From Asticcacaulis sp. AC466 (lineage in GTDB: Bacteria; Pseudomonadota; Alphaproteobacteria; Caulobacterales; Caulobacteraceae), in assembly GCF_000495815.1 (NCBI RefSeq), contig NZ_AWGE01000011.1, positions 1 through 64,000 on the forward strand: a stretch of DNA of 64,000 nt. Reading direction: 5' to 3'. The notes beneath the pieces are model-generated. The model was not told where the DNA came from and searched no databases. It saw nothing but the letters and a program-made list of their open reading frames with translations. The position numbers were made by a program, and so were the translations under genes. This document shows, piece by piece, positions 16,264 to 24,946 of this stretch (position 1 is the stretch's first letter; the number at the start of each line of letters is the position of its first letter).

Positions 16264-17280
16264 TCAGGGCGCGGTGAAGTGGACATCGACCGGTGCATTG
16301 CGGTCGATACTGAGCTGACCATCTTTGAATAGCAGTTCACCGACCTGAATAACGGTGCGTTGAGTGTAGAACGGATCGGTTTGCGCCTCGGGTTCATTGC
16401 CCTGGTGGACGAAGTAAAAGAGATAGGCGTGATCACCGGTGACAACGATATCGGGGTGTTGCCCCTTGCCTCTATCCGTGGGTTGGGTTCCTGGCGTTTC
16501 CAGTAATCGCGCGTCCTGAAGCGTCCATGTCTGAGCGTCGCTGGAGCGCAATACGATCAAACCTTTCCAGGCGTCGGCAATCATCCAGTAATAGCCGCGG
16601 AAGCGAAAGACCTTCGGTCCTTCGGCAGCCATGTCCACGACCGGCGTGTCCTGACGCGTCCAATGGATCATGTCCGGGCTGTCGGCGGCAAACAGGCGGC
16701 TTCCCTTGCGTTCGTCCTTGAACCACAGGCGATATCCGTCATTGCGCTTAATCACGCTGGCGTCGATGACGCGATCCGAACCGAGATCGAGGACATCGCT
16801 GCAACTCCAGCTTTTGAGGTCTTTGCTGATGAGGTGGACAATCCGCCGGTCGCCCTGCCAAGTCTTGAAGATGCCGGGCACAACGGTCAACCACATATGG
16901 TAGGTCCCATCCTCTTCGTAGAGTTCAGGCGCCCATAGGGTGGCGCCGGTGCAGGCAGCGGGGATATCCGCAACGCCCGAATAGGTCCAGGACTGACCGT
17001 CATTTGAAGTCGCCACACCTATGGAAGTGCCATGCACCCAGGAGACATCCTTTGGGTCGTCGTGGGTCAAGGTGGCGCGGCGGTTGGTGTAGAACATCAT
17101 CCAGGTCCGGGCGTGGCGATCATAGACAATCGATGCATCCGCCGCACCGTCATGGACCGGGTCGCGATACAGGGGCTTTGGGGCGACACCGGCACTGACG
17201 GGCAGGGCGGCTACCAGCGCGCCCAGCAAGGCAACAAGCAGGGCGCTAATCAGGGCGGCGATCGTCTTCGGGCCTCTCAT
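16264..17280 (-). CDS. Secreted five-bladed beta-propeller glycosidase (GH43/GH117-like)
   Basis: This 338-residue protein has an N-terminal signal peptide or anchor (hydrophobic stretch about residues 7-30). The rest looks like the glycoside hydrolase five-bladed propeller superfamily: an early DGAADASIVYD segment with the candidate nucleophile or base Asp, TLWAPELYEEDGTYHMWLT with an acidic candidate in WAPELY, VIDASVIKRNDGYRLWFKD, and blade motifs such as TSNDGQSWTYSG and SSDAQTWTLQD. These enzymes cleave plant or algal sugar linkages outside the cell. The exact family and substrate are not decided by what I can see. No sugar-transport gene is adjacent. Confidence 0.75.
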   Translation of the reverse strand: MRGPKTIAALISALLVALLGALVAALPVSAGVAPKPLYRDPVHDGAADASIVYDRHARTWMMFYTNRRATLTHDDPKDVSWVHGTSIGVATSNDGQSWTYSGVADIPAACTGATLWAPELYEEDGTYHMWLTVVPGIFKTWQGDRRIVHLISKDLKSWSCSDVLDLGSDRVIDASVIKRNDGYRLWFKDERKGSRLFAADSPDMIHWTRQDTPVVDMAAEGPKVFRFRGYYWMIADAWKGLIVLRSSDAQTWTLQDARLLETPGTQPTDRGKGQHPDIVVTGDHAYLFYFVHQGNEPEAQTDPFYTQRTVIQVGELLFKDGQLSIDRNAPVDVHFTAP

Positions 17281-17413
17281 CTGGACGCTCCTATTTGTCG
17301 GACAACCGTCCTTGTTTAGTTAGGATGACGCGAAGGCGCAAATTTTTTAGTGTGCAAATCGGCAGAGTGGGGATCATATATCGCCCAACTGGTTGCACGC
17401 GAAAGTATCCCCT

Positions 17414-18685
17414 ATGAAGTGGCTCGGCAAAATTCCGTTCTGGCTGAAAACTCTGGTTGCTTTTGCGGCCGGGGTCGGGGTGGCTTTGTATTGGGGTAAG
17501 GATGCCTTGCCGGTGTTGACGCCTATTGGTGACACCTTTATTCGCGCCATCAAGATGTTGGTGGCGCCCCTGGTCTTCTTCACGATCGCGGCGTCTATTG
17601 CGCGTCTGGGGCACGGTGAAGACGGGGCGGGAGGCAAGGCGTTCAAGCTCGGGGCGCAGACCATAATCTGGTTCATGCTGACCTCGACCATTGCCGTCTC
17701 TTTAGGCCTAGCCATCGGCATCTATTTCCAGCCCGGTGCAGGTCTGGCCGGTTTGCCCTTGACGGTCGAAGCGCACGATCCAATTCCCGGCCCCGTCGAT
17801 GTCATCACCGGCATCGTGCCGTCGAACATTTTCAAGAGCTTCGCCGATGGCAAGGTCCTGAGCATTGTCTTCTTTGCGATCTTGGTCGGCGCCGCTCTGG
17901 GTGCTTTAGGCCAGAAAACCAAAGCCTTGAGCGATATTGTTGAGCAAGGGTCTCAGGTGATGTTCAAGCTGACGCGCTGGATCATCCAATTGACGCCTAT
18001 CGGCGTGTTTGGCCTGATCGGATCGGTGGTGGCCAGTTACGGCCTAGACGCGCTGATGCCGCTCATTCCCTATATAGGCCTGATCTATCTCGGATGCCTG
18101 ACCCTCATCTTTGTCGTTTATCCGATCCTGCTTAAGCTGCATGGCCTGCGCGTTGCCGGATTTTATAAGGGCATTTTCACCGCCCAGCAGACGGCCTTCT
18201 TCACCTGTTCGTCCATTGGCACCTTGCCGGTGTCTTTGGCGGTGGCGACGGAAAACCTCAAGCTGCCGAAATCCTACGCCGGCTTTGCCCTGCCTCTTGG
18301 GGCCAACATGAAAATGGATGGCTGTGGAGCCATTTATCCGGCCATTTCGTCCGTATTCATCGCCAACTACTTCCATGTCGTCCTGACGCCACAGCATTAC
18401 CTGCTGATCGCGCTGGCATCGATCCTCGGTTCGCTGGCTACGGCTGGCGTACCCGGCGTGGCGACGGTCATGCTGACGGTGACACTGTCGACGGCCGGCC
18501 TGCCCCTGGAAGGATTGGCCATTCTGGCGGCTATCGACCGCATTCTGGACATGATGCGCACAGCCACCAATGTTACCAGCCAGATTCTGGTGCCGACCCT
18601 TGTGGCGCGTGAAAACGGTATGATCGAGAAAGACTCGCCTCTGCTGACCAAGCCGCCGGCGCCTGTATCGGCCGCGGAAATTTAA
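17414..18685 (+). CDS. Dicarboxylate/amino acid:cation symporter (DAACS family)
   Basis: The membrane protein of about 423 residues takes up C4-dicarboxylates or acidic amino acids with Na+ or H+. It shows eight or so hydrophobic segments and the two re-entrant loops of the GltPh/DctA fold: the serine-rich FFTCSSIGTLPVSLAVA block and the GANMKMDGCGAIYPAISSVFIAN block, plus VPGVATVMLTVTL. The cation-binding NMDGT of the family is altered to KMDGC, so substrate or ion preference may differ. I chose the ATG at 17414; a TTG seven codons upstream is possible. It stands alone, divergent from the glycosidase gene. Confidence 0.9.
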   Translation: MKWLGKIPFWLKTLVAFAAGVGVALYWGKDALPVLTPIGDTFIRAIKMLVAPLVFFTIAASIARLGHGEDGAGGKAFKLGAQTIIWFMLTSTIAVSLGLAIGIYFQPGAGLAGLPLTVEAHDPIPGPVDVITGIVPSNIFKSFADGKVLSIVFFAILVGAALGALGQKTKALSDIVEQGSQVMFKLTRWIIQLTPIGVFGLIGSVVASYGLDALMPLIPYIGLIYLGCLTLIFVVYPILLKLHGLRVAGFYKGIFTAQQTAFFTCSSIGTLPVSLAVATENLKLPKSYAGFALPLGANMKMDGCGAIYPAISSVFIANYFHVVLTPQHYLLIALASILGSLATAGVPGVATVMLTVTLSTAGLPLEGLAILAAIDRILDMMRTATNVTSQILVPTLVARENGMIEKDSPLLTKPPAPVSAAEI

Positions 18686-19407
18686 AGCGGAAGATTTCGC
18701 AGGGCGCGGCGCTGTACGCCATTGACATCAAAATTGGCCGGGTTGAGCCAGGCTTCCAGCCGCTTGCGCACCTGCGGCCACTCTTCGACAATGACCGAAT
18801 ACCAGGTGGTGTCGCGACGGTCGCCGCGCGCGACCTGGGCGTTGCGGAATACACCTTCGAACGTGAAGCCCAGGCGCAGCGCAGCCAGGTTCGACGGCAT
18901 GTTGAGTTGGTTGCACTTCCATTCATAGCGACGATAGCCGTGTTCAAAGGCGTGCCGCATCATCAGATACATGGCCTCCGTTGCCACGGTCGACCGGCGT
19001 AGAGCGGGGGAAAAGGTCACACCGCCCACTTCGACGCTGCCATGGGGCAGATCATAGCGCATGAAGCTGGCGTGGCCAACGGGCTGTTCAGCGTCCAGAA
19101 TAACGAATGTGTGGAAGTCCTTGTTTTCTTGATAGCTTCTTATGATATCATTGACGGCGGATGCGCTGTCGAAGGGGCCGTAAGGCAGATAGCTCCACAT
19201 GCCGCCGTCGTCACGAGCATAGGCCTCATAAAGCCCGTTGGCATACATCTCGCTGTACGGTGTCAGACGGCATGTCCGGCCGACAAGATCTACGTCGGGA
19301 AGGCGCTGACATCCGGTCCATTCGGGCAAGGCCTTGCCAACCGGATTGCCGTAGGCGTCTTCGCGAACGCCAAGTGAAGGGCTTAGGGTATCGAAGGTCA
19401 GCGGCAT
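18682..19407 (-). CDS. GNAT acetyltransferase, RimJ/RimL type
   Basis: The 241-residue protein belongs to the GNAT superfamily of acetyl-CoA-dependent N-acetyltransferases. RimJ/RimL-like features are the N-terminal DLVGRTCRLTPYSEMYANGLYEAY, the central VILDAEQPVGHASFMRYD strand, the acetyl-CoA segment RSTVATEAMYLMMRHAFE and YEWKCNQLNMPSNLAALRLGFTFEG. The target could be a ribosomal protein N-terminus or a small molecule. It overlaps the symporter gene end by 4 bp in convergent orientation. Confidence 0.85.
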   Translation of the reverse strand: MPLTFDTLSPSLGVREDAYGNPVGKALPEWTGCQRLPDVDLVGRTCRLTPYSEMYANGLYEAYARDDGGMWSYLPYGPFDSASAVNDIIRSYQENKDFHTFVILDAEQPVGHASFMRYDLPHGSVEVGGVTFSPALRRSTVATEAMYLMMRHAFEHGYRRYEWKCNQLNMPSNLAALRLGFTFEGVFRNAQVARGDRRDTTWYSVIVEEWPQVRKRLEAWLNPANFDVNGVQRRALRNLPL

Positions 19408-19479
19408 GTGGCTCTCCCGTTATCGTACGGAGCGCATGCCATATTGGCCTCGAAGACTGAAATCCCGTTTTGTAAAATT

Positions 19480-20271
19480 TTATGACGCCCAGCGCTGGCG
19501 AAATTCACCCAGAACCTGAGTAACCGGGCGCACGCTTTCGGTGCGGGCTTCCAGACGGATATAGAGATTTCCGGCGGCGGCGGTGTCGGTCGCCGGCAAG
19601 CCGCGGCCTCTCACGCACAGGCTGGCGCCTTCGGGAACGTTGCAATCGATGCGAAGGGTTTGCTGGCCGTGCGGCGTCTCTACGATGGCCCTGCCACCAT
19701 AGGTCAGAAGGTGGCGGTCAACAGCCGCCGTCATCCATATATCGTCCCCGCAGACGCGGCCGGCATCGTCATTTTCAATATTGATGCGGAAGAACATGTC
19801 GTCACTTGGCCCGCCCTTGACGGCCAACCGAATTTTCTCGCCGTCACGCAATCCTTTGGGGAGATAGATTTGCAACATTTTGGTCTGAGTCAGCGATGTC
19901 AGAGCCTCGCCGGCGCGGGACATTTCGAATGCGGGAACCTCCATCACCGCGTAGCCGCCGTGAATCGCCTGTTGCAGATTGATGGATAAAGGCAACATAC
20001 CGTCATGTACCGCGTTAGTGTTTTGAAATTCCCTCAGTGAGGCGGCAACTTCTACAGGTTTTCTGTCATCCGACATCAACAGATCGCGGGCCAGAATGAG
20101 GCGGCGCAGACGGGCGTCCGTGCCACCGGTAAGATCGGGATGGGCCTGTTTGAGGCGTTGGCGGAACGCGATGCGGATATCCTCTCCGTGTGCGTGGGGT
20201 GGCAATCCCAGGACATCGAGCGCTTCACTGCGGTCATTGCTGCCAAATGAGTGACTTTTTAACGCCGGCAT
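19480..20271 (-). CDS. J-domain protein with DnaJ C-terminal peptide-binding domain
   Basis: The protein of about 263 residues has an N-terminal J-domain with the HPD motif (QAHPDLTGG) that stimulates the ATPase of a DnaK-type chaperone, and a C-terminal substrate-binding region of the DnaJ type, with [20 protein letters not shown] and a second barrel ending GAATDT-like [19 protein letters not shown]. There is no Gly/Phe-rich region and no zinc-finger CxxCxGxG repeats, so it is a compact CbpA-like class B J-protein. An in-frame ATG nine codons upstream (20298) is an alternative start. It is divergent from pdxH. Confidence 0.85.
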   Translation of the reverse strand: MPALKSHSFGSNDRSEALDVLGLPPHAHGEDIRIAFRQRLKQAHPDLTGGTDARLRRLILARDLLMSDDRKPVEVAASLREFQNTNAVHDGMLPLSINLQQAIHGGYAVMEVPAFEMSRAGEALTSLTQTKMLQIYLPKGLRDGEKIRLAVKGGPSDDMFFRINIENDDAGRVCGDDIWMTAAVDRHLLTYGGRAIVETPHGQQTLRIDCNVPEGASLCVRGRGLPATDTAAAGNLYIRLEARTESVRPVTQVLGEFRQRWAS

Positions 20272-20383
20272 CTTGAGTTTCTGGCCCCCGAAGTCCATTC
20301 TGAAATTAGGCGTCGGGCTAGTTTCTGAACCCGTCCAATTAAAATTAATGCCTGATTATCCTTTTCAAAGTCTTAAAGCCGAC

Positions 20384-21046
20384 ATGACCGATTCGCTAAT
20401 TCCGCACAGCCCGACCGCCGATGAATATGCCGAGGCGCATGCCGCCCATGAGGCCGAGATCGACGTGGCGGAGCCTTTCACCCTTTTCGGTCAATGGTTG
20501 AAGGACGCGGGGGCGAAGGAGCCGAATGACCCCAATGCCATGGCCGTTGCCACGGTGGATGCGGACGGATTGCCCGACGTGCGCATGGTGTTGCTTAAGG
20601 ACTTCGATGAGCTCGGATTTGTGTTTTATACCAATACCTTGAGCGCCAAGGGCCAACAACTGACTTCAAATCAAAAGGCCGCCCTGCTTTTTCACTGGAA
20701 GTCCCTCCGACGCCAGGTCCGGATACGGGGCGAGGTGACGCGGGTATCGGACGTGGACGCCGACGCGTATTTTCAGAGCCGGGCGCGCCAAAGTCAGATT
20801 GGGGCCTGGGCATCGGATCAATCGCGCCCCATGGAAGACCGCTTCGCCCTGGAAAAGCGTGTCGCTGAATATGCTTTGAAGTTTGGTTTGGGCAAGATCG
20901 AGCGGCCGCCGCACTGGACGGGGTTCCGCATCTCGCCGCTCAGTATGGAATTCTGGCGGGATAAGCCGTTCCGGCTGCATGACCGGATGCAGTTTCATCG
21001 TGATACGACCTCAGGGAATTGGGAAAAGACAAAACTCTATCCCTAA
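20384..21046 (+). CDS. pdxH: Pyridoxamine/pyridoxine 5'-phosphate oxidase
   Basis: PdxH oxidises pyridoxine or pyridoxamine 5'-phosphate to pyridoxal 5'-phosphate with FMN and oxygen. The protein of about 220 residues has the family blocks [39 protein letters not shown], the FMN-binding [16 protein letters not shown] and the terminal [20 protein letters not shown] with the closing LYP. The ATG at 20384 fits the family length; open frame upstream to 20273 is not conserved. It converges with the HAD phosphatase gene without a gap. Confidence 0.95.
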   Translation: MTDSLIPHSPTADEYAEAHAAHEAEIDVAEPFTLFGQWLKDAGAKEPNDPNAMAVATVDADGLPDVRMVLLKDFDELGFVFYTNTLSAKGQQLTSNQKAALLFHWKSLRRQVRIRGEVTRVSDVDADAYFQSRARQSQIGAWASDQSRPMEDRFALEKRVAEYALKFGLGKIERPPHWTGFRISPLSMEFWRDKPFRLHDRMQFHRDTTSGNWEKTKLYP

Positions 21047-21670
21047 TCACCAATTGGCCGGATCTGTCCGGTAGTAGGGCCGGATATCGATCACGCGCAT
21101 ACCGGCACGCGTGGCCGATTCCACGCCTTCGTCACTATCTTCATAGGTTTGAATAAAGCGCGGCGCTACGCCCAACCTGTCGGCGGCGATTAGGTAGAGA
21201 TCGGGCGCCGGTTTTCCCACGCCGGCGTCCTCGATCGTTACGACCGTATCGAGGCGGTCCAGCACGCCCACGGTGGTTAAGGTTGCCTCGACGATATCAC
21301 GTTGGCCACCCGAAGCCACACCCAGTTTAAGCCGTCCGTACTGGCTTCGCAGGATGTCATGTGTGTATGGAATAGGCCGGATCGCCGCCAGGTGTTTGTT
21401 GAACACCGCTGCGGTACGGCGTGCCACGTCGGCATCGTCGAACCTAATCCCTTGGGCGTCGCTAAGGGCCTGAAGCAGCTGATAGCGAGACAGGCCTAAC
21501 CGGGCGAGATAGAATTCCGCCTCGAAACTGGCCTTGTAATCCGCAAGCACCTCCCTGAACGCGCGATAATGCGCCCCAAAGGTATCGGCGAGTGTGCCGT
21601 CGCAATCGAAGATAATCGCCTGGACATCTGCGTCCAGTGGGGGAATGCCAAGTACGGGAAGGGAGGTCAT
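21047..21670 (-). CDS. HAD-family phosphatase (beta-phosphoglucomutase/phosphatase-like)
   Basis: The protein of about 207 residues contains the HAD motifs in order: I, AIIFDCDGTLADT, with the nucleophile Asp; II, the Ser/Thr segment in LKLGVASGGQRD; III, GKPAPDLYL with the Lys; IV, YEDSDEGVESATRAGM with the acidic pair. The helical cap lies between motifs I and II, which is the subclass I layout found in phosphoglycolate phosphatases and beta-phosphoglucomutases. Substrate is unknown. I use the ATG at 21670 because HAD sequence starts shortly after; a much longer frame to 21805 would cover the divergent promoter region. Confidence 0.88.
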   Translation of the reverse strand: MTSLPVLGIPPLDADVQAIIFDCDGTLADTFGAHYRAFREVLADYKASFEAEFYLARLGLSRYQLLQALSDAQGIRFDDADVARRTAAVFNKHLAAIRPIPYTHDILRSQYGRLKLGVASGGQRDIVEATLTTVGVLDRLDTVVTIEDAGVGKPAPDLYLIAADRLGVAPRFIQTYEDSDEGVESATRAGMRVIDIRPYYRTDPANW

Positions 21671-21778
21671 GTCGCCGATGTGACGATCAAACCGGCCGCG
21701 GTCAAGGTCAAGCTGGTTGCAAAGATAACAAAAAAGCCTTACCCGAAACCCATCCAATGTTGCGTCCGGAATTCGCCC

Positions 21779-23200
21779 GTGTCCCTGAGTCAGGTTCTCC
21801 ATCATCTCAAAGACGGCGCTGACGAGGTTATCGAAACCTCCTGCGCCACCGTCGTGCTCAAAGGCACCAAGGCCTATAAGATCAAGAAAAGCGTCGATTA
21901 CGGTTTCCTTGACTTCACGTCAGCGGAAAAGCGCCGCGCAGCCTTGTTACGGGAGTTGCGCTATAACCAGCGTATGGCGGCGGACATCTACCTGGGCGTG
22001 GAAGATATTGCTGGCGAAAGCGTTCTGGTGATGCGCCGCTTCGATACGGCCGGTGTCCTGGGTGAGCAGAGTGCGCGGCAAAGTGACTGGGCCCCAAATC
22101 TGGACACCATGCATGACCTGGGACAATTGGTGGCGCGTTTCCATGCCGGTTCGGAAATCTGTCTCGATCCCCAACACCAAAATAACATCAAATATGTTAT
22201 CGATTCCAACCGCGCCAACATTGCGGTCTTTCGAGATGAACTGGGCGCCGAAGCGGTCGACGCCTATGATGCCGCAATCAACGCCGCCTACGATGACGTG
22301 GCCAGTCACGTGCTCGCGCGCTTCGATGCAGGCTTCGTACGCCACTGTCATGGTGACCTGCATCTGGGCAATATTCTGATCGAGCATGGAAAGCCGATTT
22401 TGTTCGATTGCATCGAGTTCAACGAGCGCCTGAGCCAGATCGATGTCCTCTATGATCTGGCTTTCCTGCTGATGGATTTGTGCGTCCGTGGGCACGATGT
22501 GGCCGCCAACCGCGTTTTGAATGTCTGGCTTGAACAGGCCGCCCGTTTAGAAGACGACGTCAACGCGGTATATGCCGGATTGAAACTGCTCCCCATCTAC
22601 ATGTCGGTAAGGGCCGGTGTGCGTTGTCACGTCAATGCCAACTATGTCGGCGAAGGGGCCTATGCGATGGATAAAGCACGTATGTACCTCCAGGCCGCGC
22701 ATCGGTTTCTTGATATGAAGCTGCCCTCTCTGGCCGCTATCGGTGGATTGTCCGGCTCGGGTAAGAGTACCCGTGCGCGCGCTGAGGCGCCTCATGCAGG
22801 CCGTGCACCGGGGGCGGTTATCCTGCGCAGCGATGAAATCCGCAAACGCCTTTGGGCCTGTCCGGAATATGAGACGCTGCCGAAGGAAGCTTATGCGCCC
22901 GACGAAAGCGCACGGGTGTATGAGCACATGTTGGATTTGGCGCGCATCGGTCTGGAAACGGGGCAGTCTGTCATTTTGGACGCGACCTTCCGTGAAGCCG
23001 ATTGGCGGGATCGCTGTGCGGCTCTGGCCGTCTCGAGCGGGCTTGGTTTCGACGGTCTTTGGCTTGATCTGCCCGCCGATATGCGTGCGGAGCGGGTCGC
23101 GGCCCGCACAAAGGACGTGTCAGACGCGACCGCGGACATAGCGATAAGCCAGCAAGCCATTGACGTGTCGGCGATTTCATGGCGCGTCGAGGTGGTTTAA
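21779..23200 (+). CDS. Bifunctional aminoglycoside phosphotransferase-like/P-loop kinase protein
   Basis: This protein of about 473 residues joins two domains. Residues about 1-330 are a kinase-like fold of the APH type, with the catalytic loop VRHCHGDLHLGNILIEHG and the metal site ILFDCIEFNERL. Residues about 335-473 are a P-loop kinase with the Walker A motif GGLSGSGKST and later DATFREADWRDR, like shikimate or zeta-toxin-type small kinases. This fusion is widespread in proteobacteria and its substrate is unknown. The frame is open far upstream, but similarity begins near VSLSQVLHHLK, so I place the start at the GTG at 21779, 108 bp from the divergent HAD gene start. Confidence 0.82.
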   Translation: MSLSQVLHHLKDGADEVIETSCATVVLKGTKAYKIKKSVDYGFLDFTSAEKRRAALLRELRYNQRMAADIYLGVEDIAGESVLVMRRFDTAGVLGEQSARQSDWAPNLDTMHDLGQLVARFHAGSEICLDPQHQNNIKYVIDSNRANIAVFRDELGAEAVDAYDAAINAAYDDVASHVLARFDAGFVRHCHGDLHLGNILIEHGKPILFDCIEFNERLSQIDVLYDLAFLLMDLCVRGHDVAANRVLNVWLEQAARLEDDVNAVYAGLKLLPIYMSVRAGVRCHVNANYVGEGAYAMDKARMYLQAAHRFLDMKLPSLAAIGGLSGSGKSTRARAEAPHAGRAPGAVILRSDEIRKRLWACPEYETLPKEAYAPDESARVYEHMLDLARIGLETGQSVILDATFREADWRDRCAALAVSSGLGFDGLWLDLPADMRAERVAARTKDVSDATADIAISQQAIDVSAISWRVEVV

Positions 23201-23399
23201 ACGTCTTGAATTCCGGCCAGCTTTAGGGTTAATTGAGATCGCCAGGGAGCATTTCGGATCGTTTGTTTAAGGCTGTCGATTGAAGATTCTCCAAGCGGAA
23301 AATATCTTTTCGCGTTTTGAAGGTAAATCCGTGACCGATGGCCGTTTTGGGCTAAACTGTGTCACTTGCAACTAGAACAAAGTAACCCCTGAAAGCCCA

Positions 23400-24242
23400 G
23401 TGCCGGATTCACATTCTCCAGACTCGCCTATGACCGCCCGCAAGCCTGGGAAAAAAGGGCTGGCATTCGCGCACCTGTCTTTCATGGTGTCGGTGGTTAC
23501 CTTTCTGTTCCTGCTTGGCACAATGATGCTGACGCACCTGGAATATATAAGTACAGACCTGGGCTTCGGCACTCTTACCCTCGGGATCGGTCCACGCATG
23601 GTCATGGCGGCCTTGGCGGTTGCCGGTATTTCATTGCTTATTTCTCTTTTCATGTGCCCACGCCGTTGCGCCCCCTGGGCCTTGGCCTCTGTCGTGCTAT
23701 CCGGCGCTATGCTCGGGGGGTATGCCTGGTATCATAAGGAACTCAAAGACAACCCGCCGATTGCCGATGTCGCGACGAACTGGGATCGCCCGCTCAGTTT
23801 TTCAGACAAATTTATGAGCCTTCGGGGCGACAATGCCTTGCCCGTAGAAGACCTGCCTCGTGTGCCGAAAAACGAGTCTATTCAGTGGGGAGGGAAGACG
23901 CTGGCGGCGATTAATGAAGAAACCTGTCCCGCTGCGAAAACGCTTCAGGATCGCATTGTGTCTGAGGACCAGATACCCGCGATCGTCAAGGCGCTGAAGG
24001 CAAAACACTATGTCGTATTTGGCACGTCGCCCTGGCGCATCGAAGCCACTTATCAGGACAATTTCTACGGTTTCAAATCGGACATTGTCATTCGTATAGA
24101 TCCCAGAAGTGTGGATGTGCGATCCATCAGCCGGATAAAGATGCCGGATTTGGGCGCCAATTGCCGACGCGTTACCGAGGTGCTGAATATTATCAAGGCG
24201 CTTCCGATGCCTGCCGTCAATTCGGCTCCGCAAAACGATTGA
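23400..24242 (+). CDS. DUF1499 family membrane protein
   Basis: The 280-residue protein has an N-terminal membrane part with about three hydrophobic segments (roughly residues 24-48, 62-85 and 90-108) followed by a globular domain. The C-terminal part, with SPWRIEATYQDNFYGFKSDIVIRI and VDVRSISR, is the DUF1499 signature. Function is unknown for this family. The start is a GTG at 23400 with a GAAAG element before it; an ATG ten codons later is possible. The gene is alone, with 200 bp upstream free of other genes. Confidence 0.78.
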   Translation: MPDSHSPDSPMTARKPGKKGLAFAHLSFMVSVVTFLFLLGTMMLTHLEYISTDLGFGTLTLGIGPRMVMAALAVAGISLLISLFMCPRRCAPWALASVVLSGAMLGGYAWYHKELKDNPPIADVATNWDRPLSFSDKFMSLRGDNALPVEDLPRVPKNESIQWGGKTLAAINEETCPAAKTLQDRIVSEDQIPAIVKALKAKHYVVFGTSPWRIEATYQDNFYGFKSDIVIRIDPRSVDVRSISRIKMPDLGANCRRVTEVLNIIKALPMPAVNSAPQND

Positions 24243-24946
24243 CGGCGTAAGATTTGCTCAGCCCGTTGCCATTATTGGAAACGGGAAATGGTTGCGCGCA
24301 TACTTCTTTATATTTCAAGACGTTCGCAGCGTATTGCGGTCGCTATTCTGTGTATCACTTTGATGCAGCTTGTGACGGCTGTTCATTCGCAGCGCGAGCC
24401 CAGCGCGTGGCCGAAGCTTGCAAGCAGCGGTGTGCATATACAGCTGAGACATTAGAACGGTCGCATTCGGCGCAGTGCGATTTGTGTCACTTTCGTCGCG
24501 TTTAAAACCATAAGGTGTGTATCGGGTGTGTATCCTAATTGCGAATCCGCCACAAAAATGCGTGGTAGTGGGCTTTGCGTTGCAAAAGACGGTGAAAATA
24601 TTTTTGCCGTCCCAAATGAATATGGGGTGATTTCCACCTAGGCAAATTCTTGCGGAGGCAGTTGAGGTCGTTGCAAATAAACACTTGAAATTAGAATAAA
24701 AATTTTGAAAATATATACTTTTTGTCGCAAAATTCGGTCGGTAAGTTTCACCAATATGGCGTGCGGATCGTTCCCTCAGGTAAGGTTACCTATGTGACTT
24801 TATTGGAACAGGTTTCAATTGATATAGACAAAAATGTGTCGTGTGATTGACGGATTTGCGACTGAGGTCTTTAACTTCATTAACAGCGTGTAATGCTGGA
24901 AACTGCGGTGGGTGCGCCTACACCCTCATGTAACCCGGAGAAACAA
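24243..24946. other. 704-bp AT-rich intergenic region upstream of the TonB-dependent receptor
   Basis: No convincing gene was found. Short frames here lack ribosome binding sites and similarity. An exact direct repeat, GGTGTGTATC (24514-24523 and 24525-24534), has a spacing of 11 bp, one helical turn. The last 250 bp are markedly AT-rich, with runs of A and T around 24690-24730, and contain TTAACTTCATTAAC near 24870, whose spacing is too short for a CtrA box. The region probably holds the receptor promoter and a long untranslated leader. Confidence 0.6.

Noticed and set aside
24254-24505. 83-codon frame in the region before the receptor
   Set aside because: No ribosome binding site, unusual composition and no recognisable family; the region looks non-coding.
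24866-24880. TTAA-N5-TTAAC before the TonB-dependent receptor
   Set aside because: The half-site spacing is five instead of seven, which CtrA does not normally accept.
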